Shown: piece after piece, positions 52,376 through 62,205 of the stretch
Numbering within the stretch: the stretch's first letter is position 1
Layout: each line of letters starts with the position of its first letter
NCBI RefSeq assembly: GCF_900100075.1
Contig: NZ_FNEG01000001.1
Location: 682,001 to 746,000, forward strand
Origin: Chryseobacterium jejuense
GTDB lineage: Bacteria; Bacteroidota; Bacteroidia; Flavobacteriales; Weeksellaceae
Reading direction: 5' to 3'
Length of the DNA: 64,000 nucleotides
The notes under the pieces: generated by a model
What the model was told of the DNA's origin: nothing
What the model saw: the letters and a program-made list of their open reading frames with translations, nothing else
Databases searched by the model: none
Translations under genes and position numbers: made by a program

Positions 52376-53028
52376 TGGAAATGCCAATTGAAAACAGGGA
52401 AATCATATTCCTTTTAGCAGATGACCACAGTATTGTAAGGCAGGGAATGGAGATTGTTATTAGTGATATTGCTCCCAATGCTAAAGTGTATCATACTTCA
52501 TCTTTACAGCAAGCTGTAGAGCTGATAGAAACAAAGGGAATTGAAATGGCTATTATTGATGCTCATTTCCCCGAAGGAAACAGCCTGCATGTTTTACCTC
52601 AAATGAAAAGTGTAAACCCGGATATCAAGATCCTTATCTTTACAGGACTTGAAGAAGATCTGCATGCCCTGAAATTTATAAAAGCCGGTGCTAATGGATA
52701 CCTTAGTAAGCTGAGTGAAGAGGAAGAGGTAAGAGAAGCTCTTTCTCAGTTTATCCAGAAAGGTGAGTATTTTTCTGATCTGACAAGAAATTTATTGGTA
52801 CAGTTTATTTATAACCCGAATGTAATAAGCCCACTAAGCACTTTAACAAAAAGAGAACTGCAGATTGCAGAACTGTATGCAGACGGATTTGGAAACCTGG
52901 AAATTGCGAATAATTTAAATATAAAGCAAAATACAGTAAGTACAATCAAAAAAAACATCTTTGAAAAGCTGGAAATAGAAAATATTGTAGAGCTGATTGA
53001 TCTTATCAAGACACATCATAAAATATAG
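52375..53028 (+). CDS. LuxR/NarL-type response regulator
   Basis: A 217-residue regulator. The receiver domain (~10-130) has LLADDHSIVRQG, phospho-acceptor Asp62 in AIIDAHFPEG, and the conserved Lys in GYLSKLSEEEE. The C-terminal LuxR-type helix-turn-helix (~150-215) has LTKRELQIAELYADGFGNLE and QNTVSTIKKNIFEKL. Its ATG overlaps the kinase TAA by one base, so the two are translated together as a two-component system. Confidence 0.93.
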   Translation: MEMPIENREIIFLLADDHSIVRQGMEIVISDIAPNAKVYHTSSLQQAVELIETKGIEMAIIDAHFPEGNSLHVLPQMKSVNPDIKILIFTGLEEDLHALKFIKAGANGYLSKLSEEEEVREALSQFIQKGEYFSDLTRNLLVQFIYNPNVISPLSTLTKRELQIAELYADGFGNLEIANNLNIKQNTVSTIKKNIFEKLEIENIVELIDLIKTHHKI

Positions 53029-53492
53029 GATTTCCCACTTCTATTCCGCACTTCTTTATGAATCTAGTTATTTTATCGATAAATATCTATACCCCATCTG
53101 ATATGTATCGATGGGGTTTATAGATGATATTATCCTGCGATGTCGTTACTTTGTAGTATAAAATTTACCAAATGAATTGCTAATGCTTTTTTTAGTTTTT
53201 TCACTTCATTTGAACCCGTAAATTGAAGTAACTATAAAAATAATAAACTATAGTTATGCAAAACACAAAACACAAGTGATGAAAAGGAATTAATACAAGT
53301 GATGAGATTAATATAGAAGTGTATGAATGACCTTAAACGTGGATTTCTTGAAAAAACCAAATGATAAGAAAAAAACACAAATTACTATAAGGAAATCCAA
53401 GGTGTGGTTACTAGTACAAGAGAAAAAGGGAGGCAATAAAAGCCTCCTTTTTTTATGATGATATATGATCTGTTTTCAACGTAAAACCAGTA
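53029..53492. other. Intergenic region with two hairpins
   Basis: ATCTATACCCCATC / GATGGGGTTTATAGAT (53094-53125) probably ends the two-component operon. GGAGGC / GCCTCC with a long T run (53427-53454) is a good plus-strand terminator with no obvious gene before it, which hints at a short transcript between ~53160 and 53454. A 45-codon frame at 53327-53464 runs through that terminator and is doubtful. Confidence 0.5.
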
Positions 53493-55088
53493 TCAATTCT
53501 TTTGCTTTTTATATAGCGTAAGCTTAGTATTCGTATTACGGTTAGGGTTAAAATTATCGTAATTATATGATAATTCAACCATTTGTGTTTCTGTTTCCCA
53601 TATCGCTTTGGATGGGTTTTCAGAAACAGGTTCTCCCAATTTTTGTTTTAAGAAGGCGTGTAGCCATTCAAATTTAGGGGCAAAGATTTTGCGGGTATTC
53701 AGATTTTGCCAAACCTCAAAATTATCCTTGTTATAAATGGTTGCTCTTGATTGGGTTTTCCATTGGAATTCAATAAGCTTCAGTGATTGATTCTCCGGAG
53801 AATAAAAATAGGAGGTGATCAAATGGATGTACTTGCGCTCTATTTTCTGATAAACCCTTGGAATTTCATCACATGACGTACTACAGCAATCACTACAACA
53901 ATCATCACATATAGAATATTGAGTAAGGTTCAATGCATTTTCTTTTTTTTCAATGCGATCAATCTGTTGGATAGATAAAGTATTAAAATGAGTGTAAAAA
54001 TCCATGAAGTTCTTTTCAACCCATGATTTTGTGTAAGGTTCTCCCAATATGGGTTCCTGATATTTATTGTAGAGCGTAATTATATTGACTTTGTTTTTGT
54101 CTATTTCAATAATTCCAGATCGGTTAGGATCGCTGGTAGAAAACGGAAGAGTCTGGTATTCATTTCCTGGGACATAGTTCATCTTTGCATAAGGTGACCG
54201 GTAAGAACCAAACTCATCTTGATATCCCATATATGGAGAATAGTAATTTTTTTCATAAAGGGGGTGGTAAGGACGGATATCATCTTTAAGATCAAAAATA
54301 TTGATCAAATTATCATCTTTTAAAACAACTATTTTAGTGGAGCCACCCTCCGAATACAGGTGATAGAGATTTTGCTTCACTACAAAAGATGTTGCCAGGG
54401 AAGATTGAAACATAAACATTTGAGAAAATTTATTTTGGTATAAAATTTCGATTCCCTTTTGTGGGTTATCATCAGAAGTTGGAGGATGATCAGCATTAAA
54501 CTTTCCACTGGATTCAAGTTTCTTTGGATCTTGGATTTTGAGAATCATAGTAGGTGTACTGAGGTAATAAACATTATTAAGTTTATTGACTATCGCATTT
54601 TCTGTAAAGACTTCATATTGCTGTCCGGTCTTATTATCCTTAAACCACGTTTTAGAGCAGCAATCGTCTAAACTACGATTGAATACCGTATAATTTTGAT
54701 CTTTGAAAATAATATTTAATGTACTTAAATCTCTTATCCATTTCTTTTTTTTCTCGTCAAGATAGAAAGAAGTATAGCTCTTGTAATTGGTGGTGAAAAT
54801 AGTATCATTCCTTACCGTTAGATTGTAATCCGAAAACTTAATAGGGGGCGGCGGAATGGTAGCCTGAACTTTTCCACTCTCATCCAGAATGTAAAAGTCT
54901 ACAATGGTATATTTGCCCAACGGATTGTCTTTTTCAAAATAACAGTAGTATTTTGATTTATGCTTTAGAGACGGTCCTAAAGTTCCCGGAATATTGATTT
55001 CTATTGTTTTAAAGCTTACTTTTAATTCATCTGACTGGCAGGATTGCAGTAATAAAAGGACCATAAAGGCCTGAAGAATATATTTCAT
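53493..55088 (-). CDS. Hypothetical lipoprotein with Cys-rich segment
   Basis: A 531-residue protein with a lipoprotein signal (AFMVLLLLQSCQSDELK, Cys17). A striking segment at ~400-420 reads CDDCCSDCCSTSCDE, with seven Cys in 14 residues, and an earlier DDCCSKTW adds two more; this could bind metal. The rest is rich in Tyr, Asn and Lys. I do not recognise the family. Confidence 0.65.
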   Translation of the reverse strand: MKYILQAFMVLLLLQSCQSDELKVSFKTIEINIPGTLGPSLKHKSKYYCYFEKDNPLGKYTIVDFYILDESGKVQATIPPPPIKFSDYNLTVRNDTIFTTNYKSYTSFYLDEKKKKWIRDLSTLNIIFKDQNYTVFNRSLDDCCSKTWFKDNKTGQQYEVFTENAIVNKLNNVYYLSTPTMILKIQDPKKLESSGKFNADHPPTSDDNPQKGIEILYQNKFSQMFMFQSSLATSFVVKQNLYHLYSEGGSTKIVVLKDDNLINIFDLKDDIRPYHPLYEKNYYSPYMGYQDEFGSYRSPYAKMNYVPGNEYQTLPFSTSDPNRSGIIEIDKNKVNIITLYNKYQEPILGEPYTKSWVEKNFMDFYTHFNTLSIQQIDRIEKKENALNLTQYSICDDCCSDCCSTSCDEIPRVYQKIERKYIHLITSYFYSPENQSLKLIEFQWKTQSRATIYNKDNFEVWQNLNTRKIFAPKFEWLHAFLKQKLGEPVSENPSKAIWETETQMVELSYNYDNFNPNRNTNTKLTLYKKQKN

Positions 55089-55228
55089 GGATTGGTTTGA
55101 AGTCCTAACTTACGAAAAATACTACAAACCGTAAAGTAAATATGAAATTAGAAAGAAGCTGGAAGAGGGTAAAAGCTCATTATTGGAAACTATTACTGGA
55201 TAAGAATTCCTACTTCCGGCTTCCTGTT

Positions 55229-55627
55229 TTATTTAAATTTCTGAATGGCTTCAGCGCTTACTGGAGTAAAAAAATTAATCAGATTTCCATCCGGATCACG
55301 AAATAGAAGAGAACGATTGCCCCAAGGCATAGTTGTAGGTTCTTGTATAATATGATCTGTCAGATTTTTAATCCTTTTATATTCACGGTCTACATCAGCA
55401 ACCAGAAATTCTATAATGACATTATTTTGTCCTTTTGATTCTGCAGGGTGCTCCCCGCCAAACATTTTCATAGTACGTGTGCTTCCGATGGCTATAGTTA
55501 TGGTGTTTGTACTAAGTTCAGCGAAGTCTTCTGTATACCATTGAGCTGTGAGTTCCATTGCTTTTTCATAAAACTGGACCGATTGCTTAATATCTTTTGT
55601 GATGATTCTTAAAGATGCTAATTTCAT
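55229..55627 (-). CDS. VOC family protein
   Basis: A 132-residue glyoxalase-fold protein (MKLASLRIITKDIKQSVQFY at the start; SLLFRDPDGNLINFFTP at the end with a probable metal ligand region). Third VOC protein in the window. Substrate unknown. Confidence 0.87.
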   Translation of the reverse strand: MKLASLRIITKDIKQSVQFYEKAMELTAQWYTEDFAELSTNTITIAIGSTRTMKMFGGEHPAESKGQNNVIIEFLVADVDREYKRIKNLTDHIIQEPTTMPWGNRSLLFRDPDGNLINFFTPVSAEAIQKFK

Positions 55628-55655
55628 ATAATTCTGTATTTAAAATAATTTGATA

Positions 55656-55663
55656 CAAAATTA
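55656..55663 (-). promoter_or_regulatory. -7 element for the VOC gene at 55229
   Basis: The minus strand reads TAATTTTG, matching TAnnTTTG, 28 bp before the start codon. Confidence 0.5.
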
Positions 55664-55733
55664 AGAGCAAGATATGACAACAGGATGTCAGTAGGGTTTT
55701 GAAACGGAAAGCTAAAATGATTAAAATGATCTC

Positions 55734-56420
55734 TTAGTAAAAATTAGCAATATGAATGAGCTGCTTAAAATCAAGAACACATATTTTTCGTCCTTCCGAT
55801 TTGATTAATTTTTCCTGCTTAAAATCATTGAGTATGCGGGCCAGCGTTTCTCTCGCTGTTCCTACCATGTTAGCGAGGTCTACGCGGGATAGGGAAATTA
55901 ATACCTCTTCTTCAGGGAAGTCATTAGATTTATATTTGTCATGAAGGATCAATAAGCTCAGGGCAGCCCTTTCTCTTACAGTACGATGAGATAGAACAGC
56001 AATAAGATTGGCCATTACGCTGAATTCATGGCTCAAAGACTTTAGCAAAAGACCTGAGAAAACCGAAGATTGGTTAAGGATTTCCAGAAAGCTGTCTTTT
56101 GAAATAAAAGAAATGACAGAATTTTCAAGAGTGGAAGTGGTGTCTCCATAAGATTCTTCGCTCAAAATGGCTGAGTATCCGAAAAATTCCCCGGAACTGT
56201 AAATGTAAATGATCTGTTCTCTTCCATCATTATCTACCTTATATTTTTTTATTTTCCCTTCATTCAGATAATAAATACCATTGGGTTTTGTGCCATCCGT
56301 AAATATAGCCTCGTTTTTACGGTAGTTTTTGGTTTTCATGGCTTTTAGAAGCAAATCCTTGTCGTATTCAGGAAGTTCATCAAAAAGATACTGATTGTTG
56401 AAAATAAATTTTGAGATCAT
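55734..56420 (-). CDS. Crp/Fnr family transcriptional regulator
   Basis: A 228-residue regulator with a cNMP-binding-like barrel (~20-120, GIYYLNEGKIKKYKVDNDGR and IYSSGEFFGYSAILSEE), a dimer helix, and a C-terminal winged helix-turn-helix (VDLANMVGTARETLARILND). No Cys cluster for oxygen sensing is seen. Length is normal. It may control the adjacent VOC gene, but position is the only hint. Confidence 0.92.
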   Translation of the reverse strand: MISKFIFNNQYLFDELPEYDKDLLLKAMKTKNYRKNEAIFTDGTKPNGIYYLNEGKIKKYKVDNDGREQIIYIYSSGEFFGYSAILSEESYGDTTSTLENSVISFISKDSFLEILNQSSVFSGLLLKSLSHEFSVMANLIAVLSHRTVRERAALSLLILHDKYKSNDFPEEEVLISLSRVDLANMVGTARETLARILNDFKQEKLIKSEGRKICVLDFKQLIHIANFY

Positions 56421-56524
56421 AATTTTTCTACGCAGGCTATTGAATAAACGCTCAGTTTGTAACTTAAATCACATTTTAAAACGATATAAATCACCAGATT
56501 TTCTGCCTGAACGAATTAATTTTA

Positions 56525-56532
56525 CAAAAGTA
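56525..56532 (-). promoter_or_regulatory. -7 element for the Crp/Fnr gene; gap 56421-56888
   Basis: The minus strand reads TACTTTTG, matching TAnnTTTG, about 105 bp before the start codon. The rest of the 468 bp gap shows no gene beyond the terminator at 56832. Confidence 0.5.
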
Positions 56533-56831
56533 ATAAAATAGATTTTGAATAGAGGCGCATAATAGTTTTGATCGCAATGAGTACTCCTTTAATCCCGATA
56601 AATAAAGACTAATGGTTGTTTTAAAAGGATGAGATCTATGGGTGGTATTGTGAAAATAATAATAAAAAAGAGTATAAAACTTTACTCATAATAAAGATGT
56701 AAAAGAGCACTGGATAAAAATTTAAGTTGACATGTTTTTCACAGCAGTTGCTGACATTTCTAAATTATTTTTTTTTACTTATTTATTTTATCCAGTTGTT
56801 TTTAAAGAATACTTTTCAGATTAGAGAAAAA

Positions 56832-56873
56832 AATAAGCGGTTATCCCAAAGTATTGGAATAACCGCTTTTATT
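56832..56873 (-). terminator. Terminator of the DUF4249 operon
   Basis: AATAAGCGGTTAT...ATAACCGCTTTTATT with inner CC/GG pairing, located just past the DUF4249 stop on the minus strand. Confidence 0.8.
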
Positions 56874-56888
56874 ATTATAGAAGAAAGC

Positions 56889-57689
56889 TTATTGAATTTG
56901 AAAAACAAGCGATCTTACAGTATGTGCAGAGAAATATCCCAACGCTCCGTTATTGATATTACTTGGTGGGTTGGCAGGGGTAACGCTGCCATAGCCGTCA
57001 GTGATCTGAAGAAGCGCACTGTAATAAGTGAAGATATTGGTATCAATAGATTGCATCTCAACACGGATATCGTCTCCAGGTACCACTTCATGATCTCTTC
57101 CCTTATTATCATCGTTAGGAAGACCTAAGCTCCATTGATTGGGTAGTCCATTGTTTAGATTGTCAGAAAGTACACTGATGTATTTTTTTGATAAATCATT
57201 GATGGTAATACTAAACAGATAACGGTTGCCAAGCTCAGCAGGGTCTGTAAAAACCGGAAGAATGGTATAGGTTGTTTTATCTCCCACTTTAAAAGAATCC
57301 TGTGCAAGACCTTCCAGTTCCACAGCTTGAGGCATGGTGCTTTGAGCTGTGTATTGTTTTCCTTCCGCTTGTACTTTGAGGGTGTAGGTTCTTCCGGGAA
57401 CGCCCTTAAAGGTACTTGTTTTATATTCTCCACCACCTGTGTATTCCAGGGTTTCCGTTTGTCCTGTGTTATCACTTAAAATAACCTGGGCACCGGTAAC
57501 AGCCGGATATTGGTTAGGCTGAGAAAAACCAACAGATTTTGTGATTTTCACAGTATATGATCCCGCAACATCAGTAACGTTTCCTTCAATAACAATATTC
57601 CCGCTTTGGTCGGAAAGATCAAGATCAATTTCCTTTTGACAGGAGTTTAAGGCGAACACAGATAATATGATAAAAAATGACTTTTTCAT
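56889..57689 (-). CDS. DUF4249 family lipoprotein
   Basis: A 266-residue lipoprotein (LSVFALNSCQKEIDLDL, Cys17) with the DUF4249 pattern of Ig-like beta domains (GNIVIEGNVTDVAGSYTVKI, GGGEYKTSTFKGVPGRTYTL). In Bacteroidota these proteins are encoded next to a TonB-dependent receptor and are thought to be its surface partner, as SusD is for SusC. It starts three bases after the receptor gene stops. Confidence 0.9.
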   Translation of the reverse strand: MKKSFFIILSVFALNSCQKEIDLDLSDQSGNIVIEGNVTDVAGSYTVKITKSVGFSQPNQYPAVTGAQVILSDNTGQTETLEYTGGGEYKTSTFKGVPGRTYTLKVQAEGKQYTAQSTMPQAVELEGLAQDSFKVGDKTTYTILPVFTDPAELGNRYLFSITINDLSKKYISVLSDNLNNGLPNQWSLGLPNDDNKGRDHEVVPGDDIRVEMQSIDTNIFTYYSALLQITDGYGSVTPANPPSNINNGALGYFSAHTVRSLVFQIQ

Positions 57690-57692
57690 GAG

Positions 57693-60026
57693 TTAAAATT
57701 TGAAGTTGTAAGTGATGTTAGGAACCCAACGGAATAGGGAAGTCTGCATAGCGCGGGTTGTTCCCGGATTGTTCGGATTATCTTCGAAAGTAATGGTGTA
57801 AGCATTTTGACGGCCATACAAATTGTAAATTCCGAACGTCCATGAACCTTTGAAACGTTTGGTAGATTCCGGTTCGTAGGTAGCACTAATATCCATTCTG
57901 TGATAAGCAGGCATTCTGTCTGCATTTCTGCTGTTGTATTGGAATATGGTCTGCCCGTTCAGTTCATATTTTCCGATAGGGAAGGTTACCGCATTTCCTG
58001 TACTATAAAGGAATAGCCCAGATAGCGTCCATCTTGGGTTAAGCTGATAAGTTGCTACTACAGAAAGGTCGTGGGTTTTGTCCATTCTGGCATTATACCA
58101 TTGGTTATCATTAATTCCGTCAATCTTTCTTTCTGTTTTGGATAGCGTATAAGAGATCCATCCTGTAAGCTTCCCACTTTTCTTTTTAGCGATAAGTTCC
58201 AGTCCGTAAGCTCTTCCCTTACCAAACAGCAATTCACTTTCTACATCTGCTGCAGTACTGAAGCCAATCTGAGCTCCATTTTTAAAATCAATCTGATTCT
58301 GCATAGATTTGTAATAGATTTCAGCATTCAATTCATAATTATTGTTATTGAAGTTCCTGCTATAACCCATACTGATCTGATCTGCAATTTCAGGCTTCAC
58401 TGAATAGCTGCTTCCAATCCACTGGTCTGTAGGATTTCCACTGCTGCTGTTGCTCAAAAGGTGAAGATTCTGAGTGTTTCTGGAATATCCTCCTTTTATA
58501 CTGCTCACTTCATTGATACGATAGTTGGCGGTAATACGGGGCTCAATATTGGTATATGTTTTTCCGAATTTTCCTTTTTCTAAATACTCACTTCCCGTAA
58601 GCACTCCGTTTTCATAAGTGTTGAAAGTATCTCCACCCAATACGCTGAATAGAGAAAGTCTGGCTCCGTAATTAATCGTCAATTTGTCTGTCGCTTTGAA
58701 ATCATCATTAATATACAAGGCATTTTCCCATGAATATCTTGAATTCCTTGGGAATGAATTAACAATCGTTCCAGAAGCACTGCTTGGTGTCAGGGTGTGA
58801 TAAATAGATTGCAGTCCGAAACGTACAGAATGTTTGTTTCCTGCAAACCAGGTAAAGTCCTGCTTAAGATTCCAGTCCTGTATCTTTGAGTTTAAGTTGA
58901 ACTCACTTTCATTATTTTTCAGACCAATTTTATAATCATAATTGCTGTAAATAAAGGAAGTATTAGAAAACAATTTGCTGTTGATAATACTGTTCCATCG
59001 TAATGTCGCTGTAGTATTTCCCCAATCGGTATTGAATGTATCACCCAATCCTAATACATCTCTTCCGAAATATCCCGAAATATAAATACGGTTATTTTCA
59101 TTAATCTGATAATTAGCCTTTAGATTAAGATCATAAAAATATAACTTGTTGTCTTTATAATCTTTAGAAGACTTAAGGAATAAATCTGCATAGGTTCTTC
59201 TTCCGGATACAATAAAAGAAGACTTTTCTTTCTGAAGAGGCCCTTCTACACTCAGTCTGCTGCTGATCAATCCGATTCCACCGTTGACGTTATAGCCTTT
59301 GTTATTACCGTCCTTCATTTTCACATCCATCACAGAAGAAAGACGGCCTCCATATTGAGCGGGGCTGTTTCCTTTGATAATGCTGGCATCCTTCAATGCA
59401 TCACTGTTGAATGTACTGAAAAAACCAAGCAAATGCGAAGCATTATAAACCGGAGCCTCATCCAGTAAGATCAGATTTTGATCTGTAGCACCACCTCTTA
59501 CACTGAATCCGCTGCTTCCTTCACCGTTACTTTTAATACCCGGCAGAAGCTGTATGGTTTTCATAACGTCCTTTTCACCAAATAATACAGGAAGCTTCTC
59601 TATATTTTTGATGCTTAAGGTTTCAGTTCCCATCTGGGCGCTTGAAAGGTTCTTATCCTTTTTAACTCCGGATACAACCACCTCATCTATCGCATTGGAT
59701 TTTTGCTCTTCCTGGTTAAGGAAAAGATCCAATTTCATATTCTGTTCAACATTGATTTGTTGCTCAAAATCCTTGTACCCTGGATAAGAAATAACGATGG
59801 TGTGATTTCCTTCCGGCAGTGACAAGGAATAAAACCCATATTCATTGGCTACAACGTTAATCGAAGGATCATCGCTTACTTTTACCGTTACACCTATCAG
59901 CAATTCGCCGTTTTTTTTATCCTTTACTGTTCCGCTTACGGAGCGGGCTTGTTGTTGAGCCATCACCAAAGTGCTGAAACAGAGCGCAGCTGTGGCCGCG
60001 GTAATTTTGAAAAAAGATGTTTGCAT
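57693..60026 (-). CDS. TonB-dependent receptor with CarboxypepD_reg domain
   Basis: A 777-residue outer-membrane receptor. It has a signal peptide (AATAALCFSTLVMAQQ), a carboxypeptidase-regulatory-like domain (~28-110, VSGTVKDKKNGELLIGVTVK), a plug (~120-230, GFSVRGGATDQNLILLDEAP and NSPAQYGGRLSSVMDV), and a barrel ending in a terminal Phe (NITYNFKF). With its DUF4249 partner it forms a two-protein uptake unit. The substrate is unknown, and no glycan enzymes are nearby. Confidence 0.93.
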   Translation of the reverse strand: MQTSFFKITAATAALCFSTLVMAQQQARSVSGTVKDKKNGELLIGVTVKVSDDPSINVVANEYGFYSLSLPEGNHTIVISYPGYKDFEQQINVEQNMKLDLFLNQEEQKSNAIDEVVVSGVKKDKNLSSAQMGTETLSIKNIEKLPVLFGEKDVMKTIQLLPGIKSNGEGSSGFSVRGGATDQNLILLDEAPVYNASHLLGFFSTFNSDALKDASIIKGNSPAQYGGRLSSVMDVKMKDGNNKGYNVNGGIGLISSRLSVEGPLQKEKSSFIVSGRRTYADLFLKSSKDYKDNKLYFYDLNLKANYQINENNRIYISGYFGRDVLGLGDTFNTDWGNTTATLRWNSIINSKLFSNTSFIYSNYDYKIGLKNNESEFNLNSKIQDWNLKQDFTWFAGNKHSVRFGLQSIYHTLTPSSASGTIVNSFPRNSRYSWENALYINDDFKATDKLTINYGARLSLFSVLGGDTFNTYENGVLTGSEYLEKGKFGKTYTNIEPRITANYRINEVSSIKGGYSRNTQNLHLLSNSSSGNPTDQWIGSSYSVKPEIADQISMGYSRNFNNNNYELNAEIYYKSMQNQIDFKNGAQIGFSTAADVESELLFGKGRAYGLELIAKKKSGKLTGWISYTLSKTERKIDGINDNQWYNARMDKTHDLSVVATYQLNPRWTLSGLFLYSTGNAVTFPIGKYELNGQTIFQYNSRNADRMPAYHRMDISATYEPESTKRFKGSWTFGIYNLYGRQNAYTITFEDNPNNPGTTRAMQTSLFRWVPNITYNFKF

Positions 60027-60473
60027 TAGTTTTTTTTAAAGTAGTAGATCTTTTCTATAATTGAGCTGGAGTTTATTGTTTCCTGATGATTAGTTGAACG
60101 AATAGGAAATTAGTTACATTCGAAACCTTGATATTATTCATAAAATAACACTTTTCTTATTGTTAATCAGTGTTTTTGTAAACTTGAATATGAAGGATTA
60201 TGAAAAAAGACTGTGGTAAATGTATTCATTTTAACGTTGTTGTGATTTTAATCAATTAAAAACAGATTATGGCAATGAAAAGCATAAGTGTATAAAATCA
60301 TTGTTTTTATTTATTAATATTGATTTTTTTAATGATACAACGGGGGAAATTGTTTAATATTTCAATTTGAATATGTTAAAATGATAGATCAGAGGGAAAA
60401 TATTTTTCCTTTTTAAAGCCTTTCCAATCCAAATTTTAAACTTATATTGCTTGGGAAGAATGATTAGAAGAAT
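60027..60473. other. Intergenic region between divergent genes
   Basis: This 447 bp AT-rich gap separates the minus-strand receptor from the plus-strand thioredoxin-like gene and must hold both promoters. I see no convincing consensus boxes, RNA structure or small gene in it. Confidence 0.4.
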
Positions 60474-61058
60474 ATGGGAAATCTGAAAAAGTGGATCATG
60501 AGTAATCTTTCCACGATATTGTTAACGGTTTTATTCATTATTATATTGGTTAATCCTGATGCCAAGGCATGGCTGATGAGACAGGTTGCATCTACAGGGA
60601 TTCTGAATTCCAGCATTTCTGAAGCTGCAGAGAAACCAGGGACAGCCGCTTATACAGGTCTGATGCTTAAGAACGAAGACGGAACCCTTATTGATTCCTC
60701 TCATCTGAAAAATAAAGTTGTTTTTATCAACTTCTGGGCATCATGGTGCCCTCCCTGCCGTGCGGAGTTTCCATCAGTTGAAAAACTATACAACAAATAC
60801 AAAACTAACCCTGATATAGTATTCCTTACAGTAAATCTTGATGATAATCCTGCTCTGGGAAAAACCTATTTAAAGGAAAAAGGATTTACAGTTCCTTTTA
60901 TAACTCCTGCGGGGAATATCCCTGAAGCACTTTATAGCGGCTCATTGCCAACTACTGTTGTACTGGATAAAAATGGCGAAATCCGTCTTCATCATACCGG
61001 AGTTGCCGATTACAGCAAAGATTCTTTTTACCAGCAGATTGATTCATTACTGAAATAA
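60474..61058 (+). CDS. Membrane-anchored thioredoxin-like protein (TlpA/ResA type)
   Basis: A 194-residue protein with one N-terminal membrane segment (LSTILLTVLFIIILVNP) and a periplasmic thioredoxin fold. It carries the redox motif NFWASWCPPCRAEFP (Cys92, Cys95) and the cis-proline in SLPTTVVLDKNG. ResA/TlpA proteins reduce disulfides outside the cytoplasm, often for cytochrome c maturation; the actual partner is unknown. Confidence 0.92.
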   Translation: MGNLKKWIMSNLSTILLTVLFIIILVNPDAKAWLMRQVASTGILNSSISEAAEKPGTAAYTGLMLKNEDGTLIDSSHLKNKVVFINFWASWCPPCRAEFPSVEKLYNKYKTNPDIVFLTVNLDDNPALGKTYLKEKGFTVPFITPAGNIPEALYSGSLPTTVVLDKNGEIRLHHTGVADYSKDSFYQQIDSLLK

Positions 61059-61093
61059 AGCACAATAGATAATCACTTTGAGCACCCGAAAAT

Positions 61094-61633
61094 ATGAATT
61101 TGTATACCTTATTTTCCTTTCACCCGAAAGAAGAGTATTATTTCTCCGTGATTGATAAACAGGGAAGTATTTTTGATAAATTTCAGCTTCCTGAATGCCG
61201 GGAAATTCCAATCAGAAACAATATCATTCCTATTAAAGAAGAATTTAGCAAAGAGTATTCTCTGAATCTTGATGATTTTCTTAAGGATTATGATCTTTAT
61301 ACCTGCTATACCGGTGGTGTAGGAGATTTACTTTCGGAGAAGGCAGTGATAGCTTTAAAGGCGGAGCTTCAGGGTGAAGTTGAATTTCTTCCCTGTATGC
61401 TGAGAGGTAAGCCAATCCCAGTTTATGCTGCGTTATTCCTGAAAACAGCTTCTATTGTAAAAGATTTTGAAGGGATGGGATTTTCTTTTGAAAATACGCT
61501 GCTGCCGGATGTGAAATACGCCGTTCAGGATGAAAATAAAGGAATTAAGTTCGTTACTCAGACTTTTGTAGATCTCGTGAAAAAAAACGATTTGAAAATT
61601 GAGTGTAAACAGCAAACTGAAAATAAAGCTTAA
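61094..61633 (+). CDS. Hypothetical protein, possibly immunity-like
   Basis: A 179-residue cytoplasmic protein. Its second half (SEKAVIALKAELQGEVEFLP, then KPIPVYAALFLKT) recalls the DUF1629/Imm11-type pattern, but the match is weak. Its stop is two bases before the SUKH-like gene at 61636, so they are cotranscribed, and the SUKH-like neighbours make an immunity-type role plausible. Confidence 0.55.
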   Translation: MNLYTLFSFHPKEEYYFSVIDKQGSIFDKFQLPECREIPIRNNIIPIKEEFSKEYSLNLDDFLKDYDLYTCYTGGVGDLLSEKAVIALKAELQGEVEFLPCMLRGKPIPVYAALFLKTASIVKDFEGMGFSFENTLLPDVKYAVQDENKGIKFVTQTFVDLVKKNDLKIECKQQTENKA

Positions 61634-61635
61634 CA

Positions 61636-62124
61636 ATGATTTCATTTAAAATACTACCCATTGAAGAAATACAGGTTGAGGTTTTAAAAGAAAAAAGAAA
61701 CATACAGAGTTTCCCTAAAACCATTGATTTCCCCTTTCCTGAATATTATAAAAAGCTGGTTACTCTAATAAAAACAACAGAGATTTCATCAGAAGCTATT
61801 TTATTCAATGCCGTGGAAGCGGTGAATGAAAATAAAGAATTTGTACTGCTGGATTATTGGTGTTTTGCAGGAAACGGACAGGGAGACCGTTGGTTTCTGG
61901 ATAGAACCGGAGATATTTTCTTCTATGACCATGATTATGATGAAAAATTAGAACCCATGAATATCAGCTTTGAACAGTGGATGCAGATGGCATTTGTTGT
62001 TAAGCAATTGGATCTGTACTTTGATGAACATGAGGACGTTTCAGAACCTGTAAGACAAAAATTTTATACAGCTCTGGATACCATTCATCCCGGATTAAGT
62101 AAAGTTTATCCTTTTACTGTTTAA
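61636..62124 (+). CDS. SUKH (SMI1/KNR4-like) family protein
   Basis: A 162-residue acidic protein with the SUKH pattern: FPFPEYYKKLVTLI early and a core FAGNGQGDRWFLDRTGDIFF with YDHDYDE. SUKH proteins are common immunity partners of contact-dependent toxins. No toxin gene is in the window. It is cotranscribed with the gene at 61094. Confidence 0.75.
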   Translation: MISFKILPIEEIQVEVLKEKRNIQSFPKTIDFPFPEYYKKLVTLIKTTEISSEAILFNAVEAVNENKEFVLLDYWCFAGNGQGDRWFLDRTGDIFFYDHDYDEKLEPMNISFEQWMQMAFVVKQLDLYFDEHEDVSEPVRQKFYTALDTIHPGLSKVYPFTV

Positions 62125-62205
62125 CTTTAGCCGAAATAGAGCCCTTATGATTGCAGAACCTTATAAAACCTGCTATTTTTGAAGTCAAAAGAAAGTTATT
62201 TACCC

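Noticed and set aside
53327..53464. 45-codon frame that resembles a small peptide
   Set aside because: It runs through a strong terminator, has no start signals, and lacks a leader-like pattern.
56727..57128. Plus-strand 133-codon frame
   Set aside because: Most of it is antisense to the DUF4249 gene and its start is low-complexity; it has no protein-like features.
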